This document shows, one piece after another, positions 20,015 to 31,282 of a stretch of DNA of 64,000 nucleotides (position 1 is the stretch's first letter; each line of letters begins with the position of its first letter). Made by a program: the position numbers and the translations under genes. The notes beneath the pieces were generated by a model. It did not search any database. It was not told where the DNA came from and saw only the letters and a program-made list of their open reading frames with translations. The stretch comes from Draba incana (lineage: Eukaryota > Streptophyta > Magnoliopsida > Brassicales > Brassicaceae): positions 17,747,010 to 17,811,009 of the forward strand of contig OY755215.1 in assembly GCA_963576765.1 (NCBI GenBank). Reading direction: 5' to 3'.

Positions 20015-23000
20015 TAGAAGAGGTGGTGCGATCATTGCAAGGAGAAGGGACACACGAAGGATAAGTGTTGGGTTCTTCACCCACACCTCAAGCTAACATG
20101 GTGGGTCGATTATCCGAGCGGTTCTAAGGCTAACTTCACCACGGCCAATGGCGATCAACCGAGGAGTCAACCTACCACACCGTTCAAGATAGGAGAAGAA
20201 TCCATCCAAGGAGACTATGTGAGGAAATCCGACTTGGAGGCTCTAATCAAAGCCTTGAATGCAAACAAGGACTCCGGTAAAACTTTCTTTACTCGAACAC
20301 TTAGTAGTTCCCTTATAGTTGATTCGGGAGCATCTCATCACATGATTAGCAACTTGAAAATGCTTGAAAACGTTCAATCAATTAAGGGTAATGTGGAAAT
20401 TGCGATTGGTGATAATATTCTCATAAAAGGAATTAGAACCTTGAAATTGTTTGATAAAGAATCTAAAGCATTTTATATGCCTAATTTTACCTCGAATTTG
20501 TTTTCGGTTAAAAGACCAACCAAAGATTTGAATTATTATGCAATATTTGGTCCTAATGATGTTTATTTCAGGATATTGAATCCGGTAAGATAATTGGAGA
20601 AGGTTGTACCAAGGATGATCTCTATGTTCTTGAAGATATATCACCAAGCTTATCTAGTTCCCGTTCATTTGGATCTTGTTTAGGAATTGCGAATAATGCT
20701 ATTTGGCATGTTAGATTAGGACATCCTCATTCTCGTGCTTTTGAAATAATGCTTCCTAATGTTTATTTTGATCACTTGAGTTTTGAATCTTGTATCCTTG
20801 GGAAACATTGCAAATCGGTTTTTCAAAAATCTGCTACTATTTATGAGAATTGTTTTGATTTGGTGCATTCGGATGTTTGGACTTCCCCATGCATATCTAG
20901 AGATAATAACAAGTACTTTGTCACATTTATTGATGAGAAATCGAAGTATACTTGGATCACACTTTTACCATCTAAAGATAAGGTTATTGAGGCATTTATG
21001 AATTTTGAAGCTTATACTGCTAACCAATACAATGCCAAGATCAAAAATTTTAGAACAGATAATGGAGGAGAGTATACTAGTAACCGGTTCAAAGAACACC
21101 TCTCCAAGCAAGGAATCTTCCACCAAACAAGTTGTCCCTATACTCCACAACAAAATGGTGTGGCCGAGAGGAAGAATCGACACTTAATGGAGGTATCTAG
21201 ATCGATGATGTTCCATATGAATGTTCCAAAGAGGTTTTGGGGGGATGCTGTTATGACGGCTTGCTATCTAATTAACCGAACTTCAACCAAGATCTTGGGA
21301 GATTCTTCACCATTTGAGGTACTTAACAAAACTAAACCTTTTCTTGAACATCTAAAGGTTTTTGGTTGTCTTTGTTTCGTGTTAGTGCCCGGTAAGCTTC
21401 GGAACAAGTTAGATGCCAAGAGCTCAAGATGCATATTTCTTGGACATTCAACCACTCAAAAGGGCTACAAGTGCTATGATCCGATTACAAGAAAGACAGT
21501 TGTGTCAAGGGAAGTAAAATTCATTGAAGATCAAGGGTATTATGGTATGGATGCAAAGGAAAACTTGGATGACTTGGCTATTCCGTCGGACCTTGGCTCT
21601 AATTTGAGATTCTTTCTTCAAAACTTGGGAACTCATGAGCCAAGAGACAATCTGGGTGAAACCGTTCTACCAACCACGTTAAGCCAAGAGACTCAAGACA
21701 CACCTAACATCTCGTCCGATGCTCTCAAGACACTCAAGAAGTGGTCCAAGTAGAAAGTCAAGACCAAACCGATGCTCAAGTGGAACATGAGTTGAATCAA
21801 GAAGAAAGTGATATCCAAGACCCGGTCAAACCGGTGGTTAGACAAAGTACTAGAACCAAGAAAGATCCCTCCCAATGGAAAAAGAGTCGAGTATACTACA
21901 ACTATCAAGCCGTCGCTCATCCTATTCAAGCGGTTTGTTCTCTCGCCCTTCTTCCTTCCTCTCATCGAGCTTTCCTCACCAAAATAGATAAACATACAAT
22001 TCCAAAGACCTATGAGGAAGCAATGGAAGATGAGAATTGGGTTGAAGCCGTAGATGATGAAGTAGGAGCAATGGTCAAGAATTACACTTGGGATGAGGTG
22101 GATCTCCCATTTGGAAAGAAAGCCGTGAGTTCTAAATAGGTGTTCACAATCAAGTATCTAAGTAATGGTGATCTTGAGAGGTATAAAACTCGGTTAGTTG
22201 CTAGGGGGGTTACACAAACCTATGGAGATGATTATACGAATCCATTTGCACCGGTTGCTAAGCTCCATACGGTGAGAGTCATGTTCTCTTTGGAGGTTAA
22301 CCTCGATTGGGAGCTTTGGCAAATGGATGTTAAGAACGCTTTTCTACAAGGAGATCTCGAAGAATAAGTGTATATGATGCCTCCTCCCGGTCTTGAGACC
22401 TCTATTGCTCCGGGGAAAGTACTCAGGCTAAGGAAAGCCATATATGTCTTAAGCAATCTCCCCGAGCTTGGTATAAGAAGTTGAGTAGTACCCTAAAGGA
22501 ACGGGGTTTCAAGAAGTGTGAATTGGATCATACTCTTTTTACGTTACAAGGTCCAAAGGGAATGGTTGGTGTGTTGATCTATGTGGATGGTATGGTGATT
22601 ACCGGTGATGATAAAGAAAGAATTCAATAGACGAAAGACTTCCTCAAGTCGGTCTTTGAGATCAAGGACCTTGGGGAATTGAAGTATTTTCTTGGTATTG
22701 AAGTTTGTAGGTTCAAGAACGGCTTACACATTAGTCAAAGGAAGTATACATTGGATTTGTTGAAGGAAACCGGGAAACTTGCGTGTAAACCGGCTAAGAC
22801 CCCATTGGAGGAAGGATACAAGATCAATCGAAAGGGGGAGAAAGAAGATGAGTTATATGATGATCCCTCAAGGTATAGAAGACTTGTTGGAAAATTGATC
22901 TATTTGACGCTTACACGACCGGATATATGTTTCGCGGTCAATCAAGTAAATCAACATATGAAAGAGCCAAAGATATATCATTGGCAAATGGTTGAGAGGA

Positions 23001-23542
23001 TCCTTAGATATCTTAAGGATAGTCTGGGACAAGGAATTTGGATGGGTAGAAATGAGAACTCCGATGTTGTTGGGTATTGCGATGCGGATTGGGCCGGAGA
23101 TAGAAGTGATAGAAGATCAACAACCGGCTATTGCACATTCATCGGAGGGAATTTGGTGACTTGGAGAACAAAGAAATAAAAGGAGGTTTCGTGTTCTAGT
23201 GTGGAAGCCGAGTATAGGGCAATGAGAAAGTTAACTAATGAGCTTACTTGGCTAAGAGGCATTCTTGCATAATTAGGAATCGAGGCTACAAAGCCGATGA
23301 TCATGCATTGTGATAATCAAGTCGCGATTCATATAGCCACGAATTCGGTGTTCCATGAGAGGACTAAGCACATTGAGATCGATTATCACAAGGTTCGGGA
23401 AAAGATTGAGCAAGGATGGACTCTACCGTGTTACACGAGAAGCGAAGATCAACTCGCGAATATCTTCACCAAGGCCGCAATTCACAAGGTTTGCAATCAT
23501 CTTTATGGCAAACTTGGGCTTGTTGATTTGACTCATCCATGA
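20015..23542 (+). pseudogene. Broken gag-pol of Copia D
   Basis: It starts abruptly at the zinc knuckle (WCDHCKEKGHTKDKCW). Protease LIVDSGASHHMIS is at about 20310-20350. Integrase at 20749-21753 keeps CESC-type pre-integrase residues, DLVHSDVW, FRTDNGGEYTS and GVAERKNRHLME, so the DDE core looks complete. RT and RNase H follow to a TGA after LGLVDLTHP. Lesions include a frameshift near 20575, stops near 21751, 22137, 22365, 22627, 23177 and 23270, and a frameshift near 22450. TGG-to-TAG at 22137 and CAA-to-TAA at 23177 are transitions. Confidence 0.87.
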
Positions 23543-23568
23543 GAAGACCCCTAACTTACAATAATCAC

Positions 23569-23632
23569 ACTCTTTTTCCCTTAGCAAGGTTTTGTCCCAC
23601 GTGGTTTTCCTTGTTAAGGTTTTTAATGAGAT
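23569..23632 (+). promoter_or_regulatory. Conserved pre-LTR double-hairpin motif, Copia D
   Basis: ACTCTTTTTCC, then CCTTAGCAAGG and CCTTGTTAAGG pair along 11 positions (one G-U) around TCCCACGTGG, followed by TTTTTAATGAGA. It lies between the pol stop and the PPT. Confidence 0.65.
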
Positions 23633-23686
23633 GATTGTTGTGAGTTCGAAGTTAAGCATAATCCTTATGTTTAACTTGAGGGGGAG

Positions 23687-24291
23687 TGTTAACCTTAGTA
23701 CCATCAATATGTGCTAAGGGAAGTAGAAGAATAAAGGTGTCGAGCGACACCATGGAACGGTGACGATCGACACTTTCGTACTGCGAGTCGAGTGTGCCTC
23801 GGATCGAGTATACCGTGGATCGAGTATGCCGCGGGACGAGTATGTACTGCGGGACGAAGGTGTCGAGCAACATCATAGAACAGTGACGATTGACACTCTT
23901 GTCCCGCGGTATGGATCAGCGTGTGCGGTATGGTTCCGGTACGTGGGTAAGTCCAAAACTCAGCGTCCACCTTACCTACACGTGCGACCTTCAACGGTAT
24001 TATTGCGGCTTGGAATCATAAGGATAAGGGCTGCCTAGGCCGCGTCCGTACCATGAGGATAAGGTTGCCTTATGCCGTCATTCCTATCTTATTCAAACGG
24101 TCATGTTGACCAAACCTAGGAGTTTTCTATTTATGGATTGTATCCAGTATTGTAATCATTATCTTGAATGAAAAACACAAGTTCATATTCTCTCTTTACT
24201 CATGGTTACATAAATCTCCCTAATCTCTCTTAATCTCTTCTAATCTATCTTAATCTCTCCAAATTACTTCTTTTCCGCATTAATTCTTACA
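23687..24291 (+). repeat. 3' LTR of Copia D
   Basis: It has the same length (605 bp) and the same ends as the 5' LTR. It also keeps the two degenerate palindrome pairs (23739/23762 and 23862/23885). Confidence 0.9.
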
Positions 24292-24304
24292 ATCTTGGTC
24301 AATA

Positions 24305-25599
24305 CATTCTTCTTCCATTTTGGCTCAAGTTTAACTCCAGCATGAGTTGCTTTCTCAGCTACAAGTTCCTCCTCGGCTACATGCTTGTTTCCATCAGGTT
24401 CAACCTCTTTTCCACGTTTCAAGCTCCTTGTGCTATCCATGATCATATCATCCCCTATCTCTTGAATAGGATTTGACCTCAAATCCATTTTATATGCAAA
24501 AGAATAGATCAAGTTAATACAAAAGTAATAAGAAAGGGTTAGAGAGATACCTCCATTTTGGGTTTGGATTGATTTTGGCTTGTATGATGCGTCTCGCGGC
24601 TCCTCTTTCATCAGGATGAAAGAACAGATGTCTTGGTGTTTATTCTGGTCCGGATCAGGTGGCTTGAATTGTTTATCTTCCTCCCTCTTTTTGATTCTTC
24701 TTGTGCACTCCAAGACAGTTCCAAAACTTGTAATTGGCTCTTTTGACAAAGGCAAGCGCATTATATCTGTGTTATCAAGGGGCAAACGAATTTTGAAACC
24801 AGAACTTACCTGAATAAGGTCCTTGGTGTTTTCGTTGTTCATTACGGTACAAAGGAGTGGTGTTGATCCGGAAGCTCTTCATGGATCATGGCATGGTTGG
24901 TGACTGACTTGTCCTCTCTAGAGATGTCTAGAAACTCTCCTGGTTTCCAAATGTAGCTTTGATGATCAAAGTGTAGCTTCTCTTGAGGTGACAAGGGAAC
25001 CAACATATTCTTTCTTCCTCAGAGAGGTTTTGACTCCGAAATTATACAATCTTGAGTTTTAATTGGTGGTTTAGCATCAGGTGGGTTCTCCTTGATTTGA
25101 ACAGAACATGTGAGTTCTTTTCATAAACTATGAATCAGATTTGCATTGCCTCTAGTGAAATCTTCAATCCCACTCATCGTTCCTGGCTTGGATTCTCTGC
25201 AAATGATTTGAGGCGGATGCAAGTATGATGGCTTTCCCTTGATTTCCAATATGTTCAGTACACCTTCAGCTCCTTTCAACTCATCATGCATCTGAAGTTG
25301 ATCCTTAATTGTACTTCCCATATGCTTCTCCAAGATTCATGTTCCTTTTTGAGCAGCCATTGGATATAAAAAGTGCATTATACTTGAAAAGGTAATGATC
25401 TTTGTAAACTTAGATAAACTAAAATCATGATCTTTCAAATTCCGATTACAAAGTTCACTTACTGAATTTGAACCACACAACATGTTTTCAAGCATTTTGT
25501 TTAACTTAGAAAAGCTTTGAACCATATCACATTATGTTTTAGTTCTAAACAGCTCAATCTTATTACTACGCAAAGACACTCTCAAAGAAGGTTGAAATT
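24305..25599 (-). pseudogene. Gypsy-derived 3' region fragment
   Basis: The minus-strand frames contain phrases such as KPPDPDQNKHQDICSF, FILMKEEPRDASYKPK and, after an intron-like stretch, MDLRSNPIQEIGDDMIMD. I associate these with the 3' part of Brassicaceae Gypsy polyproteins, but I cannot name a catalytic domain here. It lies between LTR F2 (left) and the 3' LTR of Copia E (right), both minus strand, so it is probably the continuation of the host Gypsy. Stops and frameshifts are present. Confidence 0.45.
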
Positions 25600-26294
25600 G
25601 TTAGAATTTGCGGAATTAAGAGTGTAATAATGATAGAAAGGATCGGATGGAAAGAGTAGAGAGAAAAGATTAGGAACTTGTTTTATTAAAAATAAAATCA
25701 AGATAATTTTACAAGTATAAGGAACATTGTTTAAATAGATACAAAATCTTCTAAAAGAGGAAAGAGACCGTTTGTGGTTTAAACTGTTTGATTTCAAACG
25801 GTCGGACGTGATAGTGAGCGGTGGGTCACTTTCCCTCGATGCCAGGACCGAGGCACTCGATCCGCGGGACGAGGATCAGTCGTTGTCACACGGATCCTCG
25901 TCTGGTCAACGCAAGAAGGGAGAGTCAACGCGTGTCCCGCGAGTTTGTAGCTCTCGTAATAGTATTGAGTCCTCGCGTACTACGGGTCGAGAGGCCTTGT
26001 CCCGCGACTCGAAGACTCTCGGTACTCGATCCGCGTACTAGGCCTTGATGCCACACGTACCGCGGGTCGTGTCTCTCCATCCTGCGTCTTGTGCATTCCC
26101 GATACGCAGGTCTGCCTGTACCGATACTTGATCCGCGTATTGGGCCTCGATGCCACTCATACCGCGGGTCAAGGATTTCCTTCCTGCGTCTCAATAACTC
26201 TCGATACGCGGTTCTGTCCATCCGACACTTTTGTCTTTCCATTTTATTTACCTTGGGTATTTTACCCATGATATTTTATTACCTATGATCAATA
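25600..26294 (-). repeat. 3' LTR of Copia E
   Basis: Minus strand, TATTGATCATAGGTAATAAAA...CCGCAAATTCTAACA. Its start matches LTR A and its end matches LTR B. It has a CG-dense block at about 25800-26220 of 'cgcgggtc' and 'ctcgatgcc' strings and an AT-rich remainder. Confidence 0.8.
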
Positions 26295-26353
26295 CTCCCC
26301 TTCAAGCATAGCATAAAGGATTTAGGCTAAGCTTGGAAACCTACAACACATTA

Positions 26354-26415
26354 CCTCATTAAAAACCTAGTAAGAAAAACCTCATGGGATAAAACCTTAC
26401 TAAGAGAAAAAGAGT
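26354..26415 (-). promoter_or_regulatory. Conserved pre-LTR double-hairpin motif, Copia E
   Basis: Minus strand: ACTCTTTTTCTC, stem halves CTTAGTAAG and CTTACTAGG (paired with one G-U), TCCCATGAGG between, then TTTTTAATGAGG. Confidence 0.6.
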
Positions 26416-26441
26416 GTAATGGTCATGGGAAGGGGACTTGA

Positions 26442-28043
26442 TCACGGCTTGGTCAAGTCTACAAGTCCAAGTTTGCTAAAGATGTGGTTGCAAAGTTTTA
26501 GACTTGCAGCCTTGGTGAGGATGTCCGCCAATTGGTCTTCACTTCTTGTATAGCTTGGTAGAGTCATCCCTTGCTCGATGTGTTTGGTTCTTTCGATGTG
26601 GCAATCAATCTCAATGTGTTTGGTTCTTTTGTGAAACACCGAGTTTGTTGCAATGTGAATGGCGACTTGGTTATCACAATGCTTGGTAATCGGATGATCT
26701 TGTGAGACTCCTAAGTGTAACAAGATCCCCTTTAGCCAAGTAAGCTCATTGGTGAGCTTCTTCATCGCCCTATACTTGGCATCGGCACTTGAACATGATA
26801 CAGACTTTTGCCTCTTTGTTTTCCATGTGATCAAGTTCCCTCCAAGGAACATGAAATAGCCGGTGGTAGACCTTCGGTCATTGCAGTCACCGGCCCAATC
26901 CGCAACACAATAACCAACTAGCTTTGTGGCTCCGTTCTTTCCCATCCAAATACCTTGGTCGGGGCTTCCTTTCAAATATCTAAGGATTCTTTCCACCATG
27001 TTCTAATGGTGCACCTTTGGCTCCTTCATATGTTGGCTCACTTGCTTGACCGCGAAGCAAAGATCTGGTCTCGTGAGTGTTAAATAGATCATCTTCCCAA
27101 CCAATCTTCGGTATTGAGATGGGTCGATATATGGCTCGTCTTTAATCTCCCCCTTTTGAATGACCTTATAGCCTTCTTCTAGAGGAGTCTTAGCTGGCTT
27201 GGCTCCCATCTTGCCTGTTTCCTTGAGAAGATCCATCGTGTATTTCCTTTGGGAAATATGTAAGCCGTTTGAGAACCGACAAACCTGAATCCCAAGGAAA
27301 TACTTGAGCTCACCTAGGTCCTTGATCTCAAACTCCGACTTGAGATAGGCCTTGGTCTCTTGGACTTCCAGAGACGATCAAGTCATCAACGTACACAAGG
27401 ACCACTATGATTCCCTTCGGTCCTTGCATCTTGAATAGCGTATGATCGAGCTCTGACTTCTTAAATCCCTTGTCCATAAGGGTGGTGCTTAGTTTCTTGT
27501 ACCAATCCCATGGTGATTACTTGAGGCCGTAGATTGCCTTTCTTAACCGTAAGACCTTCCCCGGTTGAACGATGTTCTCAAGACCGGGTGGTGGAGTCAT
27601 GTAGACTTCTTCTTCTAGGTTGCATTGGAGAAAGGCGTTCTTCACATCCATTTGTCAAAGCTCCCATTCTAGATTGATGGCTAATGAGAGGACTACTCGG
27701 ACCGTGTTGAGTTTGGCCACCGGTGCAAACATATCAGTGTAGTCATCTCCATAGGTTTGTGTGAACCCCCGAGCCACCAACTGTGCCTTGAACCGTTCAA
27801 TCCCTCCACTACTCAAATGCTTGATTGTGAATACCCACTTGGAGCTTACGGCCTTCTTCCCTTCCGGTAGATCGGCCTCATCCCAAGTGTGGTTCTTGAT
27901 CATGGCTCCCACTTCGTCATCAACCGCACCATTCCATTCTTCTTTTTCCATGGCTTCCTAAGAGGTGGATGGAATAGTGTGCTCATCGATCTTTACAAGG
28001 AACGCTTGATGGTCCGAAGGCAAAAGGGCGAGAGAACATGTGG
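26442..28043 (-). pseudogene. RT and RNase H remnant of Copia E
   Basis: RNase H is at 26442-26999 (GYCVADWAGDCNDRRSTTG, CDNQVAIHIA, QLADILTKAASLK). RT is at 27003-27951 (ARGFTQTYGDDYTDMF, LEEEVYMTPPPGLE, YVDDLIVSG). Stops replace tryptophan codons near 27001 (TAG) and 27653 (TGA), and there are frameshifts around 27370. A short duplication changes the usual HKVREKIEQ stretch to HIERTKHIEQ. It is non-functional. Confidence 0.83.
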
Positions 28044-28124
28044 CTTGAAACATTAAATTCACACCGAATTCTATGTTATTTAATTAATTATTTTAAAATC
28101 TTCATTAAAATCATGTTTTGTTCA
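28044..28124. other. AT-rich host DNA, no gene seen
   Basis: A short unique stretch between truncated Copia E and a LINE. Its right end (28107-28124) is the left target-site duplicate of that LINE. Confidence 0.5.
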
Positions 28125-28601
28125 ATTTTTTTTTTGTCACGAAATTGATCTCATTCAATTAAAAGTCTATTATATTTTGCTCAAGAGCACATAGTGCTTG
28201 TTTTGCTAGAGAATCCGGATCCGAATTAACAGTACACAGAACATATTGAAATACGATTGAAACAAAAGAACTAACAATGTCCCTAATATCTTCAAGAAGT
28301 GCAGCCACCGAAGTGTGAGATCCTGAAGAGTTAAGAAGTCGGATGAGAACCTGTGAATTCATGGTGATATTAAGACAACCCATATCTAACGCATAGATCA
28401 AGGCCGACATCACCGTTTGTGTTTCCGCCATCAAAACTGAAGAAATAGAGTTGCATGTGTCGTAAGGGGTGAAAATAGAGGTGTTCTCTCTAGAAGTGAG
28501 AACCAATCCAAGGCCGTAATTAAAGGACATCGCATTCCATGCGGCATCCACATGACCATACGAAATCAGTAGATGTATCGTAGTTAGGAGGATCTTCAGG
28601 T

Positions 28602-28632
<31 letters not shown>

Positions 28633-28709
28633 TATTCTTTGATCGTAGAAGTTGTGCTTCATGTGATTGACAAACTGCGTTGATTGCTTTAGAGACAATG
28701 TCGATTAGT
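28125..28709 (-). mobile_element. 5'-truncated LINE with RNase H-like end
   Basis: The minus-strand frame 28159-28698 has an RNase H-like (RVT_3) region: VDAAWNAMSFNYGLGLV, AETQTVMSALIYALDMG, then CTVNSDPDSLAKQA. A T-run at 28125-28135 marks the poly(A) end. Near-identical 18-bp repeats (AAAATCATGTTTT-G/A-TTCA) at 28107-28124 and 28710-28727 are the target-site duplication. A GT/G microsatellite (about 28600-28632) interrupts the coding part. Confidence 0.8.
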
Positions 28710-29180
28710 AAAATCATGTTTTATTCACCTTATGAATTATGATTGTCAAATACAAATCAAAATCGCCTTTTGTTCAATCATACGTATTTACTTATGGATT
28801 TGATTTCAAAATAGATTTTTGTGGATTTGAAAAGATTCTTAAGTTAAAAATATAAAAACTCAAATTCATTGAAAAACCTTGTTATTTTAAAATACTAATC
28901 AAAATACACATGTTGGATTTGAAAATCACAAGGATTTGTAAATCTTATTCAAATTTACAAATCCGTTAAAATACAAAAACCAAAAAACCCCCTAACAAAC
29001 GGTTTATTGGCAATTTTCTGTTTTGTTTTGCTCTAATTAATGTTAAGTTTTATATCAACCAAATGAATTCCAACCTTAATTAATACTAAATTTAAGAACA
29101 ATTTGACCCCATAAGAATAGTAAAGCAAAACAGTTAAAGAATGAAAATACAATTAAAAAAAATTAGAATAGTCATTCTCA
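28710..29180. other. AT-rich intergenic DNA, no gene seen
   Basis: No coding frame or RNA gene is visible. The stretch about 28770-29000 has repeated 'gatttg'/'caaatc' strings that resemble MITE interiors, but I could not find paired ends. Confidence 0.4.
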
Positions 29181-29953
29181 GAGGTACGCGACGTACCATT
29201 GGTGACGGCACAACTATTAAGGTGTGGTCTCATAACTGGGTACCGGATATTGAGGCACGACCAGCGTACTATACCAATGGAATCCCTAATCCTCTGCTCC
29301 GAGTCTCATATCTTATTCATAGGGAATCTAATACGTGGAACATTCGAGCCCTATAGACGCATATTAGTCGGATAGATATTCCCCGGATTTTGAGCATTCA
29401 TCTATCCTCCCGACTCCCGGAAGATGGTTTTTGTTGGCATTATACCACCTCAGGTGCATACAGGGTCAAATATGGTCATGAACTAGCTCGCGTAACCAAA
29501 GATGAGGATACACGGTTCCAACTATAGCTACCCTCCGATAACCTCTCAAGGCCCATGTTTGGAAAATACCAGTACCAAACAAGTTGCGACACTTTCTTTG
29601 GCAATGTCTATCGGGGCCGTGGCGGTGAATGAAAGGCTCAATTACTGTCATATTCGAGCCACCGCCACTTGCCCACGTTGTGTGTCTACCATCGAAACTA
29701 TTAATCATATGCTTTTTACATGTCCTCATGCGCAAGAAGCATGGGGAATATCATCTCTTCCACTTGGAGAACAGAATGTACCTTCAGAGAGTTTACGGAC
29801 TAACTTTGATACTTTATTTTGGCGCATACCCAGGACAGAGTCACTTTCCTAGAGTATTCAAGCTATACCTTGGATCCTCTGGTATATCTGGAAAGCAAGG
29901 AATGAGAAAGTTTTTAACGAGATGGAGCGTTCTCCATCGAGCACCCTAACTCT
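29181..29953 (+). pseudogene. LINE zf-RVT-region fragment
   Basis: Plus-strand frames encode IGDGTTIKVWSHNWVPD, then SGAYRVKYGHELAR, a Cys/His zf-RVT-like stretch (CPRCVSTIETINHMLFTC) and WILWYIWKARNEKVFNEME, the usual order after RT in plant LINEs. Frameshifts and stops are frequent. The right end abuts the Gypsy 2 remnant; no poly(A) or target duplicate was seen. Confidence 0.7.
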
Positions 29954-30099
29954 CCTCTCGAGAATCCCTAAAAGCCTCGCCGACACCGACAAAACTGGCT
30001 GAAGATCCTGAACAATATTAGCCACTAACTTTTCCAAGGTACTCAAGCAATTCCGCAACATTGATAATAAGATCTTCCCTAGACCGGCACTCTTAAGTT

Positions 30100-31282
30100 G
30101 AGAAATGGACTGATTTGTGATGTTTAGAACCGTGGTGATGGATAGGAGTTGATGGTTGAATGATAGCCCAGAAGCTTACGGAAGAGCTTCCAGATATCGA
30201 CTCAAATTCTCTGGATATTACACACCAAAGAACTTAAGGGTTTTGCTGGATATTACACACCAACAAGATGATCTAACTTAAAAAGAGGTTTTTTGATAAA
30301 AAGATAGATGGTTCTTACAATCTGATTCAAAGGGAAATATAAAGAGCCAAAAAAGAGAGAAACAAAAGCTCAAACATGCAGAGCCTAGAAAAACACAGAA
30401 ACATTAAATAAAACAGTTGGAGAGCCAACTTATGTTCCTCCTTTGGACTAAAAACGAAAATCTCATGTTGGACTTGGGATGGGCTTCAATTTTAACACTT
30501 GGGCAATTGTGAAGTGCTGGGAATACCTCATTAAAAACCTTGTCAAGAAAACCCATTGGGACAAAACTTGACAAGGGAAAAAGAGTATAAACCCAACACT
30601 TTTCCCAAATGTTAAAACTATATAACTTGAATCAAAACCAAAGTGTTTTGACAAGTTATACCTTCTGGTTTGATGTCTTGATTGGTTGGCTTCAAGGTCT
30701 GATTGAGAAGTCCTCCAATAGCTTGATTGAATAGCTTAGTCTTTGATCTAGTCATTGGACCAGTAGGCACGATCAAAGCTTCTTCTCCTCCTATCTCAGG
30801 TTCTAGCTACTCCTCAGGTTCTAGCTCTGCTTCAAGCTGCTCCATAGACTCCTTTCCATGCTCCAAGCTCCATGATTTGTCCAGTATCATCATCCTCTCC
30901 CACTTGAATAACCCGCACCAGCAATGCTTCTCTCCCCCACTTGGGTCCAACATATAGATGACCTACACTGCCTCCCGTACAAAACCTTGTATGGAGCCAC
31001 CTCAAAACTCGCCTGAAAAATTGTTATTCAAAACAAGTCAGCCAAACCCAAGTGATCCACCCAATGATCTCCCCATTCTCAAACACACATCCATATTAGA
31101 GCCTCCAATAAAAATATTGCCCTCTCAGCTTCTGACGCACTTTAAGAACCCTGACTAAACCGTGCGGCTAACACTCCATGCAGCCTCACCATCTCCTCTT
31201 AAATCTTCATAGCCAAAACTGTTGCTCCATCGGTCTCCTTAATGGCCAGAAATGTGCCGACTTAATCGAACGATCCACCATA
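30100..31282 (-). pseudogene. Gypsy 2 remnant: integrase pieces, C-terminal tail and LTR-like 3' end
   Basis: On the minus strand 31282-31160 gives an integrase core piece (VDRSIKSAHFLAIKETDGA ... EEMVRLHGV). About 31020-30920 gives APYKVLYGRQCRSSICW, typical of chromovirus-type Gypsy integrase. 30840-30650 gives the tail PTGPMTRSKTKLFNQAI. A pre-LTR hairpin follows at 30536-30586, then LTR-like sequence to roughly 30100. Large internal deletions and stops are present. The LTR limits are uncertain. Confidence 0.7.
30536..30586 (-). promoter_or_regulatory. Conserved pre-LTR double-hairpin motif, Gypsy 2
   Basis: Minus strand: ACTCTTTTTCC, perfectly complementary stem halves CCTTGTCAAG and CTTGACAAGG, inner CCCAATGGG, then TTTTTAATGAGG. 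The layout is that of the Copia copies although this element is Ty3/Gypsy. Confidence 0.65.

Larger units (their letters stand above)
19264..24291 (+). mobile_element. Ty1/Copia retrotransposon D, degenerate
   Basis: Two 605-bp LTRs (19264-19868 and 23687-24291) flank a Copia interior with a primer-binding site and a PPT (TTGAGGGGGAG, 23676-23686). The target-site duplication ATCTT is perfect (19259-19263 and 24292-24296), and the target is LTR F2. By eye the two LTRs differ at roughly 20 positions, so this is one of the younger insertions. Gag is almost wholly missing, replaced by an inverted copy of the PBS region. Confidence 0.9.
25600..28043 (-). mobile_element. Ty1/Copia retrotransposon E, 5'-truncated
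   Basis: On the minus strand the 3' LTR is 25600-26294, preceded by a PPT (AAGGGGAG), a pre-LTR hairpin and RNase H and RT remnants to about 28043. There homology to other Copia pol stops inside the integrase-RT linker. Gag, protease, integrase and the 5' LTR are missing, so no target duplication can be tested. Confidence 0.8.

Noticed and set aside
28566..28640. Proline/histidine-rich protein segment near 28600
   Set aside because: It is a GT/G microsatellite translated within a LINE remnant.
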